Shown: positions 51,452 to 63,996 of the stretch, in pieces
Position numbering within the stretch: position 1 is the first letter of the stretch
Layout: each line of letters starts with the position of its first letter
Source of the DNA: Orthonyx spaldingii
Lineage: Eukaryota > Chordata > Aves > Passeriformes > Orthonychidae
Direction: 5' to 3'
Length of the DNA: 64,000 nt
Assembly: GCA_013397795.1 (NCBI GenBank)
Contig: VZTJ01005975.1
Location: 170,285 to 234,284, forward strand
The notes under the pieces: model-generated
The model's database searches: none
The model's input: only the letters and a program-made list of their open reading frames with translations
What the model was told of the DNA's origin: nothing
Made by a program: the position numbers and the translations under genes

Positions 51452-53696
51452 AGGCAAAAGGAGCTCAGAGAGACCCAGCAGGTAACAGTGCCCTGTAGTC
51501 CCCCTGCAGACCCGATGGGAGACTGCTCCAGTGACTTCCATGTAAAAAAATACTCAAATTCCTGGTTGGCCATTTGCATGGTGGGCTTTGAGCGAGCAGG
51601 AGATTTTGTAATTGCGAGCACATCTGTTTCCTTACACAAAGGGGAAAAAGTCCAGTTGAGGCAGGCCAATAAAGCTGGGTTAGCTGAATTCATGGTCCTG
51701 CTATGGTCAAATCAGAAGCTCAAGTAAACATTTGTGTTTCTTTAGGAGAAGGACGAGATTTAAATGTGCTTTTTCCAAGCTGTATCAAATTCCCAGGGTC
51801 GATTAAGAAAATAGTTGTTGGCAGTTTTGTTAGCAGCTAATTTGAGCCAGATGTTGAAAAAATTAAGTCTGGGCTTAATATCACGTTATCATGGGCGGGG
51901 GGGAAGGTATAAAAAAGTGAGCAGAGTTAGTGCTTTAGGACAACTGTAGTTTATAGTTTGAAGTGATTGCTTGACTACGTTGCAATTCTTTTAAAGGTCA
52001 ACTGCACGAAATATTTGTGATTTTGTTTTGAGCTGGTTGCAATGACTAAAGAGTAATAATTCAAATAGCTAGCAAACTGGGCATTACTACCCTTAGCTCT
52101 TGTAAGTTCTTTCAAATGGTTTATAGGCTTCTGAATAATTAGTGTGCAGATTAATGGCTGTCACATGCCACAGTAGGCGCATGAAGACAGACTCCTCGTT
52201 GTGACGGCTTCAGCACCTCCACTGTCACTGAAACACAGGTCACTCATTCCCAAAGATTTTCAGTTTACAGGGCTGCAAGCAGCTGCCTGTGAGCACAACG
52301 TGGTTTTTTGCTGTCTGCTCTTTGTGTACAATTTGTTAGGGGCTTTAGTTTATAGCTCTGTGCACAGCACAGGTTAAACTATATCGAATCTCAAACCTTC
52401 TCTGCATTAAATAGGGTCACAGAAAGTACAGCAGCAATGCAGAGAGGGGTTTAACCCATCAGATTCTGGGGGGTTTTTTCATGCCTTAACAAAACTCAGC
52501 CTGCACCCCACTTTTGCAGCCTTGTTCTTTATTGGGTTCATGTGTGTAATAAGTTTTCATGCACCTTCACATTTAAATCATCTTTCTCCAGTTGTTTTGG
52601 AAACAACTGGAATACACAGAAATACGCTGAAATCAGTAAACAGGAATGTTAAGGTGTACTGCTAAAGTCCTTAAGCATTTGGTCTTTTCCTTCATAGCTC
52701 AGGAAACCTGAAACTCTTTGGAGAATGCTACTTACCTTTTCCAGAAGACTTGAAAAACTCCTAGTTGGTAAATTGATTATGTAGTAAGACACAACAGTAT
52801 TAAGTCTCCAAAAATATTTAAAACTTAGGCTTGCATCCTGCAGCCTAAGTTTCCCAGAGAAGTTTGTTGACTGTAAACTTTTATCCTCCTTATTTATGAC
52901 TTAAATCATTTTAAAGTGCTCTAGCGTTACTTTAAGTGCTCCTCTGTAATGCAGTGTAGTGAATAACAATGCTGTACAGTGAAAAACAATACTCAAGCAC
53001 AGCTTTCAATTAAAGTCTAACATGCTGCAGTGGGCAAGGAGACTGACTTCCAGTCTCTGACTCCAGCTGCATCTCCCTGCTTCTATACATCATTACACCA
53101 CCACAACCCACTTGATACTAAATATATAATTTATCAGCAAACTCACTACTTATTCATGAAAGAACTCTGAAGTTGACTGTGCTTGGAGTCAGAGAAGTGA
53201 GGTAAAAGTGCAAACTGCAATGATTTGGAATTTATGTAGCATTCCTCTAAACAAAGACAGGCTTTTGTGCTCTTTTTGCAGGGCATTAGTGCATAGGAGG
53301 AACACTTAGGATATTTTCAAAATGAAAATGTAAAAGCACATAGGACTGTGTTATTAAAAACAGCTGGGGTGGCTCCTTTCCATCAGGATCTTTAGAGTAC
53401 TTTCAGAGTCAGGCTAAGATAGAGGTCCTGAGGACCACTAACTGCCAGGGACACAGCTCCCTGAGACAAGAGAAAGCAGGGAACACTGAGCTTCTGGAAG
53501 TCAAGCTTAAATATAAGGGTCAAGCAACTCTTTACTGCTGCAACAACAAAATAAAAATGAAAGCTGTATCTAAATATTTGCTTTTTGAAAACTATGGTCC
53601 AGCTACCACCCATATGGAAATATTTTGGTCAGATTTTTGGTGACTCTGATGTTCTCTTCCAATTGGTGAAACATTGACTACAGGCACTTCTTACAC

Positions 53697-53717
53697 ATCA
53701 TCATCATCATCATCATT
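53697..53717. repeat. (ATC)n microsatellite
   Basis: About seven tandem ATC units in the last intron. Confidence 0.9.
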
Positions 53718-56700
53718 AGTCTTCAAATGCTGCAGAAGAGAGTCTGTGCACAGAGATGTGGCAGCTCCACAGAGCAGAAGTCACAGTTTCCATACATGGG
53801 CACTGACAGAACATTGGAATAAAATCCCAGGCAAATGTACAACAGCATGGCTGGGCCGGGGCAAGGGTCATTCTGTCCTGGGCTGTTTCTAAACAACCAA
53901 ACCCATTACATGCCTTTCTTAACCAGTATTAAAAAAATTACCAGTAAACATTTCCATTAGCACTATGTTCTGATTTATGTCATGTTGTGTCAAATATAAC
54001 CCCTTAAAGGAATTTTATAGAATTTATGGAATATTTATTAAAAAGCCATCTTCCTGTGTCAACAGAGGTTGTAACAGGACAACCACTCCATCACAGAAGA
54101 GACCAGGAAATAAACTGCTTTAAGTCAGTAGTTCTGATTCGGTAACAAAAGCCCCCAAAGCGAGGCTTTGCCTGGTTTTAGCAGTTCCCAAACTTTTCAG
54201 CTGGTTTGGTTTTCCATCCACTGCTTACACCATCCATCACTCTGCCACTCCACTCCCTGCACAATTGTCCTGTCTGGGGGGTTATTTGAATCTAAATTTC
54301 TGTTTGAGCTATTAGAAGCGACACTTGACTTGGCATCCCCTGTATATGTTGACAAAAAGGCACAGGTGTTGTAACCTTTGCTTGATAAATCATTTACTTT
54401 TGCTACTTGACTCGCAAGCAATATGGGGGCATCAGCTTTTTAACTGCCTTTTCCATATGCAAATTAGAAATACAGGATGCCTGGGGTACAGGGGCTCTGG
54501 TTTCAAAAGCAAGTTGGTCTGGATAGCTCATGACTAAGTAATAGATACGTCTCTCATATTGCCAAGGACTTGTAATAAGGAGAGTGGTAGAGAGATGGGA
54601 AAGTACCATCACAATTATCAGGGACGAGCCTCTCTGCAGCACCAAGGTGAATAAAGGGGTCTGAATTTAGAGGTGGTTTTTTTCCTAAAATTAATAGTGA
54701 AACACAGGCTGTGGGCTGGGAGTGCATGCAGCTGGGAATGCTAAACCAGCAGCCTGTGACCAGGGTTTGCCACTCGCCACTCCAAATGCTGTGTGCTGCT
54801 CTCTAATGCCCTGGCTTTGCTCTAGGGTACGAAATTCCTTTAGGGATCAGCGGGCTGTACTCAGCGTGCTGCAGCTCCACTTCACACTAAACATTGTTTA
54901 CTGGGCTGAGTCCTGTTTGCCACCTACTTAGCCTGCATCTTCCTGGAAATTGTACTTGGGGTGCTAAAAACAGCTCCTGAGAAACACATGCCTGCTGCAT
55001 CTAATCGCTCCTACCTGCCAGTGGCCCATGTGCCCTGCACAGGGCGGTTATGAGGATGCAGGGAACAAAAGCTGCCTCCCACTGCAGGCACCCAGGCAGA
55101 GAATCAGCCACTTTACCCTGTGAGGAAGTGAATCTTATAGCCCTGACCAGCTGTTTCAGGAAAAATCCCTCTCTAATGTAAACATGCTTTATATCAGATC
55201 CATCCCAGGTAGTTTCTAAAACTTAGTTAAGCACAAACCCAAATATTTACTCCCTTGCCTTTCTGTAGTAAAAGATAAAACTTATTTCTAGAAGAACAGA
55301 AGTAGAAGCTCTTCCTGGTTCTGCCTTTGCACAATCCCAAAGCATAGTCAGATCCTGGCTAATAAGCAAAGGTCTTGTGTTTTCACACTTTCCCTAGTGG
55401 GCCCCTAGAGCCACCCAGCTACAAGAGAGCTCTAGATAGAGTTCATCCTTTATAGCACAAAGCAACTGAAACAAAAGGCCTGTAACCTGCCTAGAACACT
55501 GAAACAAAGTTTAAGAAAAACCCCAGAAGTCAAACAAGCTTATCTAGGCAGCAAAATAACAGGTATGAAAACCAGCAAGCTCAGCAGAACAGCCTTATAA
55601 AGACCAGGTACAAAAATGCACCCTGTGAAATACATCTTTAAAAGAGCAATAGTAACTTAGGGGGGAAATCACTGAAGTTTAGCAAAGTGTTTATAGTACA
55701 AGGAAATTGCTAACTCCTTTAGATCTGCTCCTGCTCTCTGCCTTTCCCAAATTAGACAGTGGTGTCTTTGTAGCTTTCTCCTTTTGGGCTTTTATTTATC
55801 TCTAAAAAAACCGCCGTATGCCTCAGGTGCATACACAAACCTAATTGTACAATTACTTTCTTTCCCAGAGACAAGGCAAAGCTTGTTTTGCGTCCCCACA
55901 AGCCTTTTAGAGAGCCAACTGCAACCCTCAATTTTTCGCTGGCAGCACTTTAAAACAAAGGGCACGAGAAAAAAAATGATCTGGATGCTGTGTCCTGTAG
56001 GATAGCAGATGTGAGCTCTGTCAGACCAGGGGGGAGGCAAATTCCAGAGTCGAGGGTCCTTCTGTGAGAACAGCCAGGCACTGCTGCCCAGACACTGGAA
56101 TCCGAGGAGTGTGCTGCAGGTGATGCCCCTCTCCAGGCTAGAGGCAGGGAGGCAGGGAAGCAGCCCTGTAGGTGGCAGGGCCCAAAAGTGTATGGGATCC
56201 ATAGATCAAAGTCAGCACCTTGACTGGGAAGCTGATGCAGCTCCTCCAGCGCTTCGCTCCCGCAGCCGAAACCACGGAGCTGCTCTGTGCCCAGGTTCCA
56301 TTGCCACCCTATGGAAGAAAGAAACCAGTGCACACATTTTCCTGTGGACAAATCAAACATGTGCCTGGCTTCACGGGGATTTTCCATCCCTGCAGCTCAC
56401 TGCCACTGTGCCGTGCCCTTTGCCCCCTCCAAAGGGGACACCGAGCCCCGCGCAGCTCGTGGCCGTGTGCTTTATTAATGAGCACCACGGGCTGCCTGGC
56501 CTTGCTGCCTCCACACCCTGCTGCCTTTCTCCCGTTTCCCAGAGCCCAGGAATGGCACTGGTCAGACAGGCAGGACCTGCTGGCCCTGGGGAGGCAGGGG
56601 TAGGGCAGGGGTTTGTGGCACTGTGCTGACAGCTGAGCCACCGCCTCGCTCTGCACACGGGACAGGGCAGGGACACCTCGAGGGGTGTGTGGGGGACATG

Positions 56701-57814
56701 GCAGAGAACATGAGAGGCTGCAGGAACAACACCAGGCCTTTTATTTTGGGGGTTCTGAGCAGAACTATTTATAAGCCAGGTCAGAGCTACTTGTTGCTCA
56801 GAGGGCTGTCCCTCCTCAGGATCAGAATACTCATCCTCGAGGCTGGACACACTGCTTGTGTCTGAGTGTGAATGGAGATGAAGAACACTAATTTAGAAGC
56901 ATTTGTTTGACTCAGCCCCCTAAGAATTCCATATCCCATACAGTAACCTCCCTAAGCTAGTTCATGTGTCTAATTTCAGCTGCAAAGAACTTTTAGGCAG
57001 AGACTTGAACGTTCCTTTTCTTTCTCTTGGCCTGTCCAGCAAATGTAGTGGGAGGTTCAGAACACCATTTTCATTAAGGAATAACATCTCTAGTGTTTAA
57101 AGAAGAGGAATTTGCATTGATCAGATATAAAAACACCGTTTTGGGGTGTGAGACTGCTGCTTTCTAGAGCTGCTGAAGTTAGAGGGATCACTCTGCTCCC
57201 AAACCTAGCAGGGATCTGTGGACTTTCCTGTATTGGCAAAGGGAAGCGAGGGCTGCTCTCCTCCAACACCTGGAGGCCTGAACCCTCTTAAGATCACTCA
57301 AAGTTTTGATCTCTGGCCAAAAAGTGCTTTGCTGTTGAACCAGTGGCATCAGGCTACTGACACATGACCTGAATGATGGTGCTGTGTTTCCTGTTCCACC
57401 CAGGACGTAGCAATACTGTCCTGAACTTGAGGGTGGCCTGGAGATGGTTCTGAAAATGTAGAGTTTCAGAGAGAATGTGAGTAGGAAATGCAGTGCCAGC
57501 CTCTATCAAGCAAAGGTCACAAAGGTGACCACAAATGAAGGTCACTCCCCTTCCCTCCTGTTCAACTCAGGGCACAGAGGCCATTTAACTTGCACAGAGC
57601 AGGACTATGGAACTCCACTCTCAGGTCAGTTCTTAAAAAGAGCTGAGAACAGCACACCTCAAAAAGAAAGCACATATTGCACTGTAAAGGTAAAGATTCA
57701 CAGAAAACTTCCCAGTACCATCATCTGGCTGCATCTTCAAAGTGGGCTGGAGCCAAATCAGTCCCAAAATGCCTGGGTTAGTCCTCAGCAGGAGAGGTCC
57801 TTGTTCCTGGGCTT

Positions 57815-57852
57815 TTTCTTCCTCCTCCTCTTCCTCCTCCTCCTCCTCCTTG
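57815..57852. repeat. (TCC)n polypyrimidine microsatellite
   Basis: About 38 bases of near-pure TCC repeats with one TTCC interruption. The opposite strand gives glutamate-run open frames that are artefacts of the repeat. Purine/pyrimidine mirror tracts like this can form triplex DNA (general knowledge). Confidence 0.9.
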
Positions 57853-59039
57853 TAGGCTCTGGTGAACAGTTCAGACTCTTTTTTGGAAACCAGCACTCAA
57901 CATCCTATTTCCAGTAGATTTAGCATAGAATTATTTACAATGGACATAGACGAATTTCTCAAACTAAGCAATTAAACTTACTGAGTTTTCCCCCTCCTCA
58001 CAATAACCAGGAAGCCTGTGCATAAGGCTGCCTTTCTGTGGGTTTTATGGCCATTACTTACTCCACAGTGGGGGAGAAGAAAGGGAAGAAGTAAGTGTGG
58101 GCCTGGTGGGAAGAGCTGGCAAATGCAGAAATATGATGAATGAGCTGGAGAGATTTAATTTCTTACTAAATTCTCTACAAGCTGTGTAACCTTTCTTTAG
58201 CTAAACAATTACTCTAAAAGGCAATGATTTTCTGTGTTTTCATTGAAAAGTCTTCATAATAACAATGGCCTATGTTCTCCTTCTTGAAGAACTTCTGCCA
58301 AAAAACAGTTTTCTTTTTTCCATTCAGCAGGAAGCTTTCTTTTATTTTTATTTTTTCAATCTCATATTCCCCGCTAACATGGATTTTACAAGGCCTTCCA
58401 CTTACTGCATGGGGCTGGGAAGAAGCTTCCCCTCAGGCCAAATCATTTTGGTCCATCTCCTTTGGAGGGATTCTTGCAGCTTCCTCCCAAGAGGACTGCA
58501 ACCACTGTCAGAGACATAATACCAGACCCAGGTGGCCATTTAAGCTGACAAAATGTGACATTCCCTGTGTTCACAGGTCAGGGTGCATGGGAGGGGACTC
58601 CCAGATTTGCTTTTCAGCGGACAGGCAGCAGTTCTTGCTGTGTTGTGGTGGGTGCAGTTGAAGGGAGCGTGACTTTGGAGCGGTGGGGGAGAAACACATC
58701 AGGTGTTTAAATTCATGGCTGCCAACACGAGTAAATGAGATGAGCTGGTCCTACCTGAGCCACAGGGTCCAGTTTAGGGGCTGATCCCTGCTGAACCACG
58801 GGGTCCTGTGGCCGACTGGAGTCTTGGAAGGGCTTTGAGGGTGCAGCATGGGCAGAGCACTGCTCACATCCCGACATTCACACACACAAACCAGACCAGT
58901 CTAGGGCAGGGTTAGAGTTCTGTGCCTCTTGCTGCTGTTGGCTGCCTTGGCCGATTTCCTGGCCACCACTGCCCGCCCCAGCCTCCATGGCAGATAATGC
59001 TGTATTGGATTAGTCTGCTTGCTGCTGCATCAGGTCCAC

Positions 59040-59420
59040 GATCAATTTATTGACTCTGTCAGAGTGGCTAGTACAGTAATTGTTACAAGAGCAGAATAGA
59101 AAGCAAGAATGTGTCCACATAAAATATAAAAATGACGTTTTGTTCGTTCTTTCCTCTTTGGCCCTATAGATCTTTATGTGTTTACACAGTGGAGAGCACT
59201 TTACTTAAGTTAATCAGCTCCTTCTACATTATTAATTGCGACAGTTAGGGCGCTACGTGGCGGCAAACGTATTATTGAGAGTATTGATCTCACGCTGACG
59301 GTGTGGACCTGGGTAGGTTTTGTATTCCTTCCCTTCTTTTGCAACTGCTTGAGGGCACTATCAAATCCCGTTTCTCTGACTGACAATACACCGTCGATAC
59401 CATCGATCCCAGAGAGGGGC
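59040..59420. promoter_or_regulatory. Candidate conserved noncoding element / enhancer
   Basis: Within this AT-leaning intron, 59239-59301 keeps seven CpG dinucleotides in 63 bases, and 59366-59412 has several more, including cgtcgataccatcgatccc. CpG retention in otherwise CpG-poor intronic DNA is what deeply conserved or unmethylated elements often show. AT-rich homeodomain-like cores (attaatt, ttaatc) flank it. No open frame has coding character. The enhancer call is inference; a multi-species alignment would decide. Confidence 0.35.
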
Positions 59421-60767
59421 AGGAGGCTGCACATCAGAAAGAAAGGAGTGCACAGAGAGCCAGGCTTGGGAAGGGGCTGTTGGAAGTTGGTAATCACAAT
59501 AATTACATGCCTGGCCTGATTTCTCTATTTTGTAAAGAGTAATAATTTAGAGCTGAAGTTTCCCAGGTGCTGAAGATTTGCAGAGGTGGCACGATGAGAC
59601 CTTTTAAAATGTGTGCAGGATGTATACCCTAAAAAAAAAAAGCCATACTGACTTTTTACAAGGGTTTTGGAAGTGCCTTTGAAAGACATTTCATGAAAGT
59701 TCAGCCTTCGCAGCTGATACCTATATGAGCTCCATAAATTCCACCCAGCCTGACAAACTCCAGTAGGTGTCACATGTGACCTGGATGGAAAAGGTCAGCA
59801 GCTGAATTTATGGCTTTTGCATTTACTGGAACATTAAGATTTTTTGCCAACTGCCATATATACTTTCTAACAATTCTGCAATCAGAGGATTAGGACCACA
59901 ATCTACAATGAAGGTCAAAAATTAAAGGCCACAGTTCCTACATCCTTCCCAATGGATAGGCATTAAGCTACCTCTGTTCTAAGCTTAATGGCATTCACAC
60001 AGAGGTCAAGGAATGAATAAGCTCCAGAGGTGAACACTTTGCAAAATAGACTGTCCTGCATTGAAATTAACACTAAATTCCACAAGAAGGGACCAAAAGA
60101 AGCCTTTTCCTAACAGAGAAGGACTCCCCAGTTTGCAGCAGATTCCACGTTCCCAAGCATCACCTCCCTAGTGCTGGACTGTCCTAAAGAAGTGTAATTA
60201 ACATAGAGGGGGAGGACTGGGGTTTCAAAAGAAACACAGCAAAATTACCTCAATTTTGGTAAAACCTGTTTATAGTTTAGATTTGACAAAGGTGTCTGTT
60301 CTTAGTAAGGATTACTAACAGCATGGGAAGTTGCAGCTTTCAAATTTTACCTGGTTTAATTTAGAACAGCAAAGCATGTCTCATTTTAGACTTTTGCTTT
60401 GATAGCATTTTCTGCTTGAACAGAGGTAGGATTGGAAAAGTTTAATTTAAAACCAGGATTTCAAAAAAAAAATGATCTAATAAAAACCGAGAGGCTAAAC
60501 TTAAAAATACCTCCTAGGTTTCCTTTTAGTTGCTTTAGTTGTTAATATTCAATTTTGAAAACAGTACTGACACTATAATCATAATATTCTCAGGCATATT
60601 CACTTGTGTGACCCAACTGTTACATCATCTACACAAACACTGGTTATTACACATGAAGAGATGCAGCTGAATACACTGCAGAAGCCAGTGAAATGTAATT
60701 TTAATTATGAGATATGAGTAACCAAAGTCACAACCAACACAATGCAGCCACCTCTGAGGCTGAACAC

Positions 60768-60992
60768 AATAATTTAGGAAGGAATTGTTCCCTGTGAGGG
60801 AGGGGAGGTCCTGGCACGGATTTCACAAAGAAGCTGTGGCTGCCCCTGGATCCCTGGCAGTGTCCAAGGCCAGGTTGGACAGGGCTTGGAGCAACCTGGG
60901 ATAGTGGAAGGTGTCTCTGCCCATGGCAGGGGATGGAATGAGATGAGCTTTAAGGTTTCTTCCACCCAAAACCATTCTAGGAGTCTATGAAT
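60768..60992 (+). mobile_element. CR1 LINE 3'-end fragment, sense
   Basis: It begins taatttaggaaggaattgtt (compare the CR1 stretch reading ttaggaagaaattctt). It continues with ggccaggttggacagggctt, ggagcaacctgggatagtgg, aaggtgtctctgcccatggc, gagctttaaggtttcttcca and cccaaaaccattctaggagt. The tail ends ctatgaat. About 225 bp remain. Confidence 0.9.
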
Positions 60993-61663
60993 CTCTGCAC
61001 TGCCTGGAGCAGCTTTTTACAACCTTAAGTATCCTTTTGTGCTTTTGCTATAACTACATCTTTTTAAAATATGACAACAGAAAAGGTATATTTTTTTAAA
61101 GAAAAAGAAAGGGATAAACTGAGATATGACATTTGCATGTGGGATTGGGTTTTTTCATCTCTGCATGTGCTAAACAATGAGATTTGAGATTTTGGAAGAA
61201 CACTTTGACACATTATATTCCTTGTTTGGCTATTCTCTGGTTTGTTGGGGTTTTTTTAAGGACTTTCTTGTAGTCCTTTGGGTTAAAGATCATGTCTGAG
61301 AATCTGTGGTATGGGACCCAGCTGTACATTCATTGAAGCTGATGAGAGGAGGAGATGGAAGATTTGTTATTGGCAGGAGTTTGTTTTAGAAATACAATAA
61401 CATTTTTGTTTAATTATGCTTGTCTTTTGCTTATAACTATGCACAGTAGAGTAAATCTTGTGTTTTTCAGATAAGATAAAGGTTAAAATTCACATTTTCT
61501 TTATGGGGAGGGTTTGCAGTGCAGTCTTCATGTATTTGTGGAATTTTTATTTTGTGGCTACAGGTATTAACTCTCAGCGACTCTAAAGCTATTTTCCTTG
61601 ATGTAGAGATGGGTTTAGGTTTGGGATTTTCCTAAATTACTGGTCTTGTTGGCTAAATCTGAA

Positions 61664-61799
61664 AGTTTAGGCCAGGTTGGATGGGGCTTGTAGCAACCTG
61701 GTCCCATGGAAGGTGTCCCTGCCCATGGCAGGGGGTTTGGAAGATCATCTGATCTTTAAGGTCCTTTCCAGCTCAAACCATTCTGTGATTCCATGATTT
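61664..61799 (+). mobile_element. CR1 LINE 3'-end fragment, sense
   Basis: It reads ggccaggttggatggggctt, gtagcaacctggtcccatgg, aaggtgtccctgcccatggc, aggtcctttccagctcaaac and cattctgtgattccatgatt. About 135 bp of CR1 tail, including the terminal short-repeat hairpin remnant, remain. Confidence 0.92.
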
Positions 61800-62461
61800 G
61801 CCAGCAAGGGAGGCTCCACAGGCTCTTTATAAACACTCTTCCTACAAGAACCCAGGGCAGAATTTGTCCCAGTAGTGGTAACTGCTTTATCAGTGCTGTT
61901 GATGTTGAGTCTGAACAGAACTCAAATTCTTCTCCTGGAAGCTCTTTGGGAACATGATGAGTAAAAGTAGTAACATTTAGGGGAAAAAAAAAAAAGGGGG
62001 AAAGAAAGCTGGAGGAGAGTTGTAGTTCTCCATACAATGGAGCAGCTTACTTAGGGAGTACAAAGAGCTACTTCTACACAGGCTATTTTCAGGGAAAAGC
62101 CTCACATTCAGTGACTCACAAAAGCGAAGAGGCACCTTTTGATTTTAAGTTCAAGGTTTACATTAGTAATTTTGTCTGTTTTCTCTGTTAGTATTAATTA
62201 AATTGAGATAGTTTAATTAGCATTACTAAATTTGATCATTAGTAGTAATTCATTCTGCCTGCCATACTGCACAAATATGATGAAGCAGAAATAACTAAAT
62301 TGTTTAATTTCGTCTCATTTAATGACTTTACACTCCACCAGGACTTTCATTGGCATCTCACAGTATGTGTGAAAATTGCTCCAAGCTAGGCCAAGACCCA
62401 ACTCCCTTTAGCCAACCATGTCTAATACGTCCCTCCTCATCCAAAGGCGGATCACGTGCCA

Positions 62462-62675
62462 TAAAGCCTTTCCCCATTTCTCCAACGGAGAGCTGGCAAC
62501 CTCTGGAGCCTGGGGTGGTCTTTCCCTGCCCCTGGAGCATCCTGACCCCAATGGCCCCGATAGGTCTTTACAGGACTCATCCCTGGTTGGGGTTCCCCAC
62601 AGTGTGAGAGAAGACCCATCATGGGTCCCCACAGAAGAAGTCCCTTCATGGGGGGGGAAAAGGCTGAAAACTGCC
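62462..62675 (-). repeat. Unclassified interspersed repeat, copy A
   Basis: Reading + strand, it starts near taaagcctttccccatttct, passes gagaagacccatcatgggtc and ends in a G run followed by aaaaggctgaaaactgcc (62658-62675). The reverse complement of the right end resembles the left end (gcctttccccat versus gccttttccccc), suggesting roughly 20-bp imperfect terminal inverted repeats. A second copy in opposite orientation lies 0.8 kb downstream. Copy A is written as minus only relative to copy B. The family is not recognised; a small nonautonomous DNA transposon is one possibility. Confidence 0.5.
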
Positions 62676-63467
62676 ACAAGCATGATGCATGACCTTCCAT
62701 TTTCCTTAGAGCAGTTTAGCAAGGTACAAAGGGTCAGGAAAAATGCAGATGCCAGAAGTTCCCACGTTCAGGAGAAGTTTTTTGTTCAGCTTGTTGCCCT
62801 CAGCTTACTTTTTTTGAGAGGAGTTTTGGGAAGGGGGGATTTCCTGACGAATTGAGTCATTATTCCCCCAGCTCACTGTCTTCTGTAATTTTCAGGTCAA
62901 AAGTGCCAGAGTTGTCTCTGTGCTCCTATTTCTGTCCGTGTTAATTTGGAGATCGGTTTTTATGTCCTTGCCCAGTAACACCTAGGACTTGCCAAAACCC
63001 CAATTCCTCTTCCTTTTTTGCGGTCTCCAAATCCAATCTTTCTCTGCTCACTTCTCAAAATATGCTGTTGTCTTGGCCCACTCATCCCAGGGTCCGAAGC
63101 TATCCCTCTGCCTGGAGTGTGCCCTGCCAGCCCCACCGCTCCCCCTGCCCACAGCCCAGTTTCTCACCTGCCCCTCACGGTTCCCCACCAACCTGTCCCC
63201 CCTGGTTTTTGCCCTGCTTTGACCACGCTGGGCACACTTTGCTCTCCCCATGGAGCCACAGGGCTGCTTGTTTGTCCACTTCACCCACAGGGAGAGCACA
63301 GGCAGGGAACTGACTGTTGGGAGGGATTTTGGAAGGAGTGCTCATTCTCCTGTCCAGCCTAGGTTATTCTCTCCCCTCACTTTCCTCTGTGTGCTCTGAA
63401 GTACTCTCAGGGCAGTCAAAAAAAAGCAGCTGAACTACCTTTGGTAGTTGTAGATCAACTGCCTTTT

Positions 63468-63669
63468 GATCCATGATGGGTCTTCTCCTGTTACACCACG
63501 GGGAGCCCCTGGACAGGGATGTGGAGGTGGATGGGTCCCCTACAGCTCCACTGAGGCTGTCAGAGCCAGGATAATACAGGAGCTTCAACCTCTGAAGGCT
63601 GGAGTGGCCCTTCCCTCCTCCCTGCTCTCCAGTGGAGAAATGGGGGGGGGGAAAAGGCTGAAAACTGCC
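63468..63669 (+). repeat. Unclassified interspersed repeat, copy B
   Basis: It starts tgatccatgatgggtcttct, contains tcaacctctgaaggctggag and ctgctctccagtggagaaat, and ends in ten Gs followed by aaaaggctgaaaactgcc (63652-63669). It aligns by eye with the reverse complement of copy A at both the gatgggtcttct and the ggagaaatgggg ends with indels between. The rightmost G-run/aaaaggctgaaaactgcc block is also shared with copy A in direct orientation, as expected if the element has inverted ends. Confidence 0.5.
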
Positions 63670-63813
63670 TTTTGTACCCCAAAGTGCAGCGCAAAGAGCC
63701 AGAGCCTCTGCAGCAGCTTGCTGGCAGAGCCATCCATCCCGGTGGGACCCCTCGGCCCCCGGGCCCCTCACGTAGCACGGGACGGGGCAGGAGAGTGCCG
63801 GGGCAAACCCCTG

Positions 63814-63848
63814 GGTGTGTGTGTACGTGTGTGTCTGTGCGTGTGTGC
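63814..63848. repeat. Imperfect (GT)n repeat in a CpG-rich patch
   Basis: A run of GT units broken by AC, CT and GC, about 150 bp before the probable terminal-exon acceptor. The surrounding 63.69-63.89 kb is rich in CpG and GC compared with the rest of the intron. Confidence 0.85.
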
Positions 63849-63996
63849 TCGGGCTGTCTCGCTGCGAGCCGAGCCTGGGAGGCCCAGGCTGGGGGTTGAT
63901 TTTCTTTGGATGACTTTCCCCGATTGTCTAAAGCAATAAAAGTAAAGAAACTTTGGGGGGAGAAAAACGGTGGTTGAGGGGAGATTATTTTTGCAG

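Larger units (their letters stand above)
50886..63996 (+). other. NFIA: NFIA last intron, 13.1 kb
   Basis: From donor gtgggc at 50886 to the probable acceptor atttttgcag ending at 63996. It contains three sense CR1 fragments (51.23, 60.77 and 61.66 kb), microsatellites at 53.70 and 57.82 kb, a pair of oppositely oriented unclassified repeats at 62.46 and 63.47 kb, and a GT-rich, CpG-rich patch at 63.7-63.9 kb. The stretch 59.04-59.42 kb is a candidate conserved element. The GC-rich stretch 56.1-56.9 kb has several overlapping open frames on both strands but nothing recognisable. Confidence 0.75.

Noticed and set aside
56100..56870. GC-rich stretch with several overlapping open frames on both strands, considered as a possible retroviral or gene remnant
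   Set aside because: Open frames on both strands follow from high GC and few stop-codon triplets. No gag, pol, env or LTR landmark could be identified.
57633..57896. Glutamate-run open frame on the minus strand
   Set aside because: It is the translation of the TCC microsatellite, not a protein-coding gene.
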